Shown here piece by piece: positions 6,427 through 10,253 of a stretch of 10,253 bases of DNA. This stretch comes from an uncultured Eggerthellaceae bacterium. GTDB taxonomy: Bacteria > Actinomycetota > Coriobacteriia > Coriobacteriales > Eggerthellaceae. How positions within the stretch are numbered: the first letter of the stretch is position 1; every line of letters begins with the position of its first letter. The translations under genes and the position numbers were made by a program. Below the pieces are notes generated by a model. It ran no database searches. It was not told where the DNA came from and saw only the letters and a list, made by a program, of their open reading frames with translations. The DNA lies in assembly GCA_934623455.1 (NCBI GenBank), contig CAKTVK010000069.1, positions 1 to 10,253 on the forward strand, read 5' to 3'.

Positions 6427-8688
6427 TCAGTCATCCCATCCGTAAAGAGCGGCGCGCTGAATGGCGAACGCATTCGTTGCGTCAACATCGTTGTTCCACT
6501 TCACGTCGGCGCGAGAATACATGCTTTCGTAATCGGCGCAATCAGCGTACGTCTCGGGCGACTTCACCATATCGTAGGCAATCTGCGCGTCAACAATGTT
6601 AAGCGCGCCGTTTCCGCTCACATCGCCGTCAAGCTTCGCATGTCTTCCGATGAAATACCCGGGTGCGACGGCGCCGTTATCAACGCGCGCACGCGAAATG
6701 TCGGTATATGACGCGTTAAATGCCGTACCGCAGCCGCCTTCAAGCGCGGTGCAACCGGCAAACATGCCTTCTGATTGCGTGACCTGCTTTATGGCCAGCT
6801 TCGATGCGAAAATGGTTTCAAGCTGCTCGCAGTTGGCAAACATCAGCCGCATATCGGCTACCCGCGAAGTATCCAGCTCGGAAATTACTGCCGAGTACAA
6901 GTTGGTGCAGCCATAGAACATGCCATAACAGGTTTTCGCTGCAACGCCCTGCTCGATTCGAATGCACTCGATTCCGTCTCGCCACGGGTACCAGGGAACG
7001 TCCTCGTAATTGCCCGACCAGTCGGCCAGCGTTCCTTGCGTAAACCCAGGAAGCGGACGAACAACAAGCTCTCCTTCGCTCATCGACCATTCGCAGGTGC
7101 CGCATCGATCCCAACCACCCGTAGGACGAATCGCCGTATACGTCATGCTTCCCGTTTCGCGCGCAGCGTTGGCTGCAAGCATATCGGCGGTCGAGCTGTA
7201 AAGCGCGCCCGTTGCGTCTTTCCAGGAAAGATTGTCTGCGGCATCATCAACCAGGCGCACTCCCGCAGGCAAAATCAACTCCGTCAAAGATGAGCAGTCA
7301 CGAAACATCCGGGTCGTATCCGCTTTCTGCACGTTATCTATGCCGGTAAGGTCAACGCGGGTAAGCTTTGCGCAACTATCGAACATATAGCGCATATCTG
7401 TAACTTGGGATGTATCCAACCCCGACAGATCAAAGGAGCTCAAGTTGTAGCAATTCTCGAAAAGACCGAAGCACGTTTTGGCAATAACGCCTTGCTCGAA
7501 TCGGGCTGAAACAATGTCTTCGCTTTTCCCAGACCAGGGTGCGTTATAGACGCCTTCACCCCAATCAGGCAATACCCCTTGCTCGAAGCCAGGAAGCGGG
7601 CGAACAACCAGCAAACCGCTGCTATCCACCATCCATTCGCAGCCGCCGCTTTGCGTCCAGCCCGAAGAAGGCGCTGCATTGGTAACGGTATATGTTTCCG
7701 CGCCCGTTGTACGCATCGCATTCGCGCGAAGCATCTCATCGGTTGAACCATATACCGCGCCCGTCGTATCTACCCAGCGAAAATCTTGGCGGCCTCCTGT
7801 TGAAGACACGCCGATATACGCATGGGATTCTTGCTCCGTCAAGTTCAATTCCGCTGGCAGCGTTAGCTGCGAAAGAGAATCAGCTCCCATGAAGGAATAC
7901 CCCGCATTGGTTATAGCGGAAGCACTGAACGACGAGATGTCCACCGACTCAAGGGCAGCGCAATCGCGGAACAAATCATACATATCCGTCATGTGCGCAG
8001 CGTTGATTCCCGATAAATCGATTCTTTTTATCGACGAGCATCCCCTGAACATGCCACCCATGCTAGTCACGCAGGATGCATCGATGCCCGAGAAATTCAC
8101 CGACTCAAGGGCTGTACAATTACGAAACATGAGAGCCATGTCGGTCACCTGAGAGATATCCAAACCCGACAAGTCAGCCGAAACCAACGATGCGCAATAG
8201 GCAAACATAAAGCGACACGTAGGCGTAGACACCCCCGACTCAATGCGCACCGCCGTGATAGAGGCGCGCGTATCTTCGCTGGCCGCCCATGGCGCATAAG
8301 GGCTCCATGAATCCAATTCGCCAGAAGCACCATTGCCCAAGGGGCGAACGGTAAGCAGGCCGGCGTCATCGATACGCCATTCGCACGTGCCCGACTTGTT
8401 CCATCCCGCGGTGAGGGTCGCATCAGTAGCAGGGGCGGGGTCTGCCGAAAATTTCACTTCCGCGGGTGACGCAGCTACATCGTCTGCGGAAGCGGTTGCA
8501 GCAACGTCAAGCAACGTAGGTGTCGTTTCCGCAAATGCATTCGTCGTAAGAGTCGATGACGCAATTGCAGCAGATGCATCTGTCGCAAACACGCGCGCAG
8601 GGAAGAGCCCCGACGCCAAGGTGATCGAAAGAAGAACGCTTACGCATGCACGCGCCGAAGAGTGAACCGCAGAGGAATGTTTTTTCAT
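6427..8688 (-). CDS. Secreted DUF285/BspA-like leucine-rich repeat protein with C-terminal dockerin-like domain (paralogue A)
   Basis: This 753-residue paralogue of the neighbouring gene has the same architecture. The ATG at 8686-8688 has AAGGGG 4 nt upstream. The signal peptide (MKKHSSAVHS, cleavage after VFA at 33-35) is nearly identical to its sister's. The linker at 36-90 is Ala/Thr/Ser-rich but quite different in sequence. Modules start near 95, 344 and 526, each with GTCEW or GGCEW, VRPLPG, DW, APW or VPW and a TC..MF or TC..LF cap before DUF285 repeats such as LSGLDTSQVTDMRYMFDSC. WVDTTGAVY and WKDATGALY linkers close modules 1 and 2. The dockerin-like end (688-753) has DVSGNGALNIVDAQ and a second half identical in its core to the sister protein. 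No sortase or membrane anchor is present. The gap to the next gene is 95 bp without a terminator, so read-through into it is possible. Confidence 0.85.
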   Translation of the reverse strand: MKKHSSAVHSSARACVSVLLSITLASGLFPARVFATDASAAIASSTLTTNAFAETTPTLLDVAATASADDVAASPAEVKFSADPAPATDATLTAGWNKSGTCEWRIDDAGLLTVRPLGNGASGELDSWSPYAPWAASEDTRASITAVRIESGVSTPTCRFMFAYCASLVSADLSGLDISQVTDMALMFRNCTALESVNFSGIDASCVTSMGGMFRGCSSIKRIDLSGINAAHMTDMYDLFRDCAALESVDISSFSASAITNAGYSFMGADSLSQLTLPAELNLTEQESHAYIGVSSTGGRQDFRWVDTTGAVYGSTDEMLRANAMRTTGAETYTVTNAAPSSGWTQSGGCEWMVDSSGLLVVRPLPGFEQGVLPDWGEGVYNAPWSGKSEDIVSARFEQGVIAKTCFGLFENCYNLSSFDLSGLDTSQVTDMRYMFDSCAKLTRVDLTGIDNVQKADTTRMFRDCSSLTELILPAGVRLVDDAADNLSWKDATGALYSSTADMLAANAARETGSMTYTAIRPTGGWDRCGTCEWSMSEGELVVRPLPGFTQGTLADWSGNYEDVPWYPWRDGIECIRIEQGVAAKTCYGMFYGCTNLYSAVISELDTSRVADMRLMFANCEQLETIFASKLAIKQVTQSEGMFAGCTALEGGCGTAFNASYTDISRARVDNGAVAPGYFIGRHAKLDGDVSGNGALNIVDAQIAYDMVKSPETYADCADYESMYSRADVKWNNDVDATNAFAIQRAALYGWDD

Positions 8689-8734
8689 AGAGCCCCTTCC
8701 CCTTCTTTTTCAGCAATAGTTTTTATCGCATTGA

Positions 8735-8743
8735 AGTATAGCA
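8735..8743 (-). promoter_or_regulatory. Extended -10 promoter of the 6427-8688 gene
   Basis: The minus strand reads TGCTATACT, an extended -10 box, 46 bases before the ATG. The following leader shares CGATAAAAAC with the paralogue. No strong -35 hexamer is seen. This makes the paralogue pair at least partly independent of the upstream flavoprotein/LRR unit. Confidence 0.55.
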
Positions 8744-8919
8744 AAGGAACGCGCAAACACGAGCCACCGCACTTTAACCTGCACGCACGGATCGGAAGCG
8801 GTTGTTTGCTTTCAGCGCATCGTGAGCACGAAGCAACTTGCGTTTCGGCATACCCAGCGCGCACGTATGACATAGGAGTGGTTGTCCGCGTTTCGATGCA
8901 CGCGCCGCGCAAAGCCGCC

Positions 8920-8935
8920 TGCGTTTCAGAACGCA
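8920..8935 (-). terminator. Weak hairpin below the LRR gene, doubtful terminator
   Basis: TGCGTT (8920-8925) and AACGCA (8930-8935) form a six-base-pair stem with a four-base loop, 19 bases beyond the stop of the minus-strand LRR gene. No U-run follows on the minus strand, so it may be only a 3'-end structure. The rest of the 266-bp gap (8689-8954) shows only the promoter and leader of the next gene. Confidence 0.2.
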
Positions 8936-8954
8936 CGGTCGCCCGTCTGGCTGC

Positions 8955-9710
8955 TTATTCGTTTTCCTGCGTCTGCGCCACAGGGCATCCCACAAACGCA
9001 TCGGGCTCCATGCCCTGCACGGCATCGGACATGGTCACACGCGCTAAACGCGTGCAGCCCGCAAACGTGCGCTCTTCAATGTAGGAAATCTCATCGGGCA
9101 AATCGATACCCTCAAGGCTCGTGCAGTTTTCAAAGCACCGGCGACCAATCCAACCCACCGAAGCAGGAAGCTCAACGGCCGCAAGCGCTGCGCAATTCGC
9201 GAACACTTCGTCTTCCAACGTGTCAAGCGTCTCCGGCAAAACCACTTCGCGCAGGTTCACACAATCACGAAACGCTGCGTTTCCTAAAATACGCACGCCA
9301 TCAGGCATTTCAACGCGCTCAAGACTGCGACACCCCTTGAACGCCTCATCCCCCACACGCTCAACCTCGCGCGGCAGCACCACCGATGAAAGCGCGTTGC
9401 AGCGCTGAAACGCCTTAGAGCCAATCTCGCGCACGCCTTCCGGAAACGCAATCTCGCGCAGACTCGTGCAGCCGGAAAACGCGCCGTCCTCAATGACTTC
9501 AAGCGTAGAGGGCAGCTGCACTTCTTTGAGCTGCATGCAGGCGTTGAACGCAAACGCGCCAATGCGGCGCACGCCTTCCGGGATAATCAGGCGCGACAGC
9601 ATGAACTTGTTCGTGAAGACGCGCGGCGCAATGTCGGTTACGCCGGGGGGAATGCGCACCACCGCTTCGTCGTCGTGATAGGCATTCAGCATAATATCGA
9701 AACTTGACAC
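8955..9710 (-). CDS. Leaderless LRR_5 (BspA-type) leucine-rich repeat protein
   Basis: The product is almost pure repeat: nine exact 23-residue units from residue 37 to 243, plus a partial first unit (about 15-36) and an eight-residue tail. Each unit follows a pattern like LxxVxLPxxVxxIGxxAFxxCx, for example SLREIAFPEGVREIGSKAFQ. This matches the LRR_5/BspA family, whose units stack into a curved protein-binding solenoid. I chose the GTG at 9708-9710 because an AGG core lies 8 nt upstream and it starts 5 nt after the stop of the flavoprotein gene. The longer alternative start would overlap that gene and give an Arg-rich extension lacking LRR character, and the internal ATG at 9692 has no binding site. 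No signal peptide or membrane segment is present, so the protein is probably cytoplasmic, unlike most of the family. Translation is likely coupled to the flavoprotein. The partner is unknown. Confidence 0.85.
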   Translation of the reverse strand: MSSFDIMLNAYHDDEAVVRIPPGVTDIAPRVFTNKFMLSRLIIPEGVRRIGAFAFNACMQLKEVQLPSTLEVIEDGAFSGCTSLREIAFPEGVREIGSKAFQRCNALSSVVLPREVERVGDEAFKGCRSLERVEMPDGVRILGNAAFRDCVNLREVVLPETLDTLEDEVFANCAALAAVELPASVGWIGRRCFENCTSLEGIDLPDEISYIEERTFAGCTRLARVTMSDAVQGMEPDAFVGCPVAQTQENE

Positions 9711-9715
9711 GCCTT

Positions 9716-10253
9716 CTACCTGGCCTTTCTTCGGCCTTCGAAGGCTGCGGCGGCGGAAACGCCCGCCAGCGCGCCGCTCGCCCACGCCCAGTGCAAGTTA
9801 TAGCCGCCGCAGAGAGCGTCCACGTCCAGCATCTCGCCCGCTGCGAACAGACCCGCATGCTGCTTGCACTCCATAGTGGCTGCATCGAACGCTTCGCACG
9901 AGAACCCACCGCGATGCACCTGGCACTGCCTGGGATCGCCCGCACCTTCTACGGCAACTTTGAAGCGCTTTGCCACGCGCGACAGACGATGCCTGTTCTG
10001 CGCCGATGCGGGGTCTTCTGGCCGCAGCTTGAGCGTTTTCAGCAGCGCCTCGGCCACCAAGGGAAGCATCATACCGCGCGTAATATCCTGACACGCGGCT
10101 TCCCTGCCGCTCAGTGCGCGCGTGGCGGCGGCGCGTTCATGCAGGTAGGATTGCAGTTCATCCCTGGTCATGTCGGGGAACAGGTCAAGTGCCACCGTAT
10201 CACCCGGCTGAGCGAACCGCGAGAGGTTGAATATCGCAATGCCCGAAAGCCCG
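9716..10253 (-). CDS. NAD(P)/FAD-dependent oxidoreductase, BaiN/HI0933 family (N-terminal part outside window)
   Basis: The C-terminal 178 residues of a flavoprotein are visible; the frame is open to the right edge, where it reads GLSGIAIFNLSRFA, typical of the middle domain of this family. The C-terminal FAD-binding signature is clear: GGFSCEAFDAATMECK (about 115-130), GLFAAGEMLDVD (about 134-145) and GGYNLHWAWASGALAG (about 149-164). The N-terminal dinucleotide-binding Gly-rich motif should lie outside the window. Members are soluble FAD enzymes often annotated as aminoacetone oxidase-like or BaiN. BaiN of bile-acid dehydroxylating clostridia reduces bile-acid intermediates, but the substrate of this homologue cannot be told from sequence. 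The stop TAG (9716-9718) lies 5 nt before the start of the LRR gene, indicating an operon. Confidence 0.93.
   Translation of the reverse strand, partial: GLSGIAIFNLSRFAQPGDTVALDLFPDMTRDELQSYLHERAAATRALSGREAACQDITRGMMLPLVAEALLKTLKLRPEDPASAQNRHRLSRVAKRFKVAVEGAGDPRQCQVHRGGFSCEAFDAATMECKQHAGLFAAGEMLDVDALCGGYNLHWAWASGALAGVSAAAAFEGRRKAR

Noticed and set aside
9017..9639. 69-bp periodicity considered as a tandem DNA repeat or CRISPR-like array
   Set aside because: The period is the 23-codon LRR unit of a coding sequence. The units are diverged as DNA and have no identical repeats with spacers.
9711..9785. Longer start (ATG at 9785) for the LRR gene
   Set aside because: It would overlap the end of the flavoprotein gene and add an Arg-rich segment with no LRR character. 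The coupled GTG at 9710 has a ribosome binding site.
1..10253. tRNA, rRNA, riboswitch or CRISPR elements
   Set aside because: No cloverleaf, rRNA-like segment, aptamer pattern or repeat-spacer array was seen by eye on either strand.

Overview
The window looks like chromosomal DNA from a moderately high-GC member of the Coriobacteriia, probably near the gut Eggerthellaceae. This is an inference from three things: the overall composition, the secreted DUF285-type surface proteins made of repeated CEW/VRPL modules, and the general gene content. No rRNA or single-species marker is present, so the placement is tentative.

Layout from left to right. Positions 2-904 (+) hold the 3' part of an unrecognised gene that is less GC-rich than the rest and runs off the left edge. 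Positions 905-1256 hold a decayed fragment that reads like the middle of an IS30-family transposase, broken by a frameshift. Positions 1257-1572 hold a short repeated element, a minus-strand terminator, a quiet stretch and a perfect 12-bp inverted repeat just downstream of recN. Next come recN (1573-3327, minus) and dtd (3433-3885, plus), divergent across a 105-bp spacer. After dtd a second copy of the repeated element abuts a strong terminator.

From there to the right edge everything is on the minus strand. Two tandem paralogues (6427-8688 upstream, 4046-6331 downstream) each encode a signal peptide, a variable Ala/Ser/Thr-rich linker, three modules ending in 26-residue-type BspA/DUF285 leucine-rich repeats, and a C-terminal dockerin-like domain. 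Each has its own promoter -10 box, and the duplication includes the leader and the 3' flank. Upstream of them, 8955-9710 encodes a leaderless protein built almost entirely from 23-residue LRR_5 repeats. It starts 5 nt after the stop of a BaiN/HI0933-type FAD flavoprotein whose N-terminal part lies beyond the right edge.

Functional reading: recN (DNA double-strand break repair) and dtd (removal of D-amino acids from tRNA) are core housekeeping genes. The right half is a cluster of leucine-rich-repeat proteins. Two are clearly exported and may take part in dockerin-mediated or calcium-dependent surface assembly. One is apparently cytoplasmic and coupled to a redox enzyme. The most unusual content is the dockerin-bearing tandem pair, the leaderless LRR protein and the short element that follows two separate minus-strand terminators.
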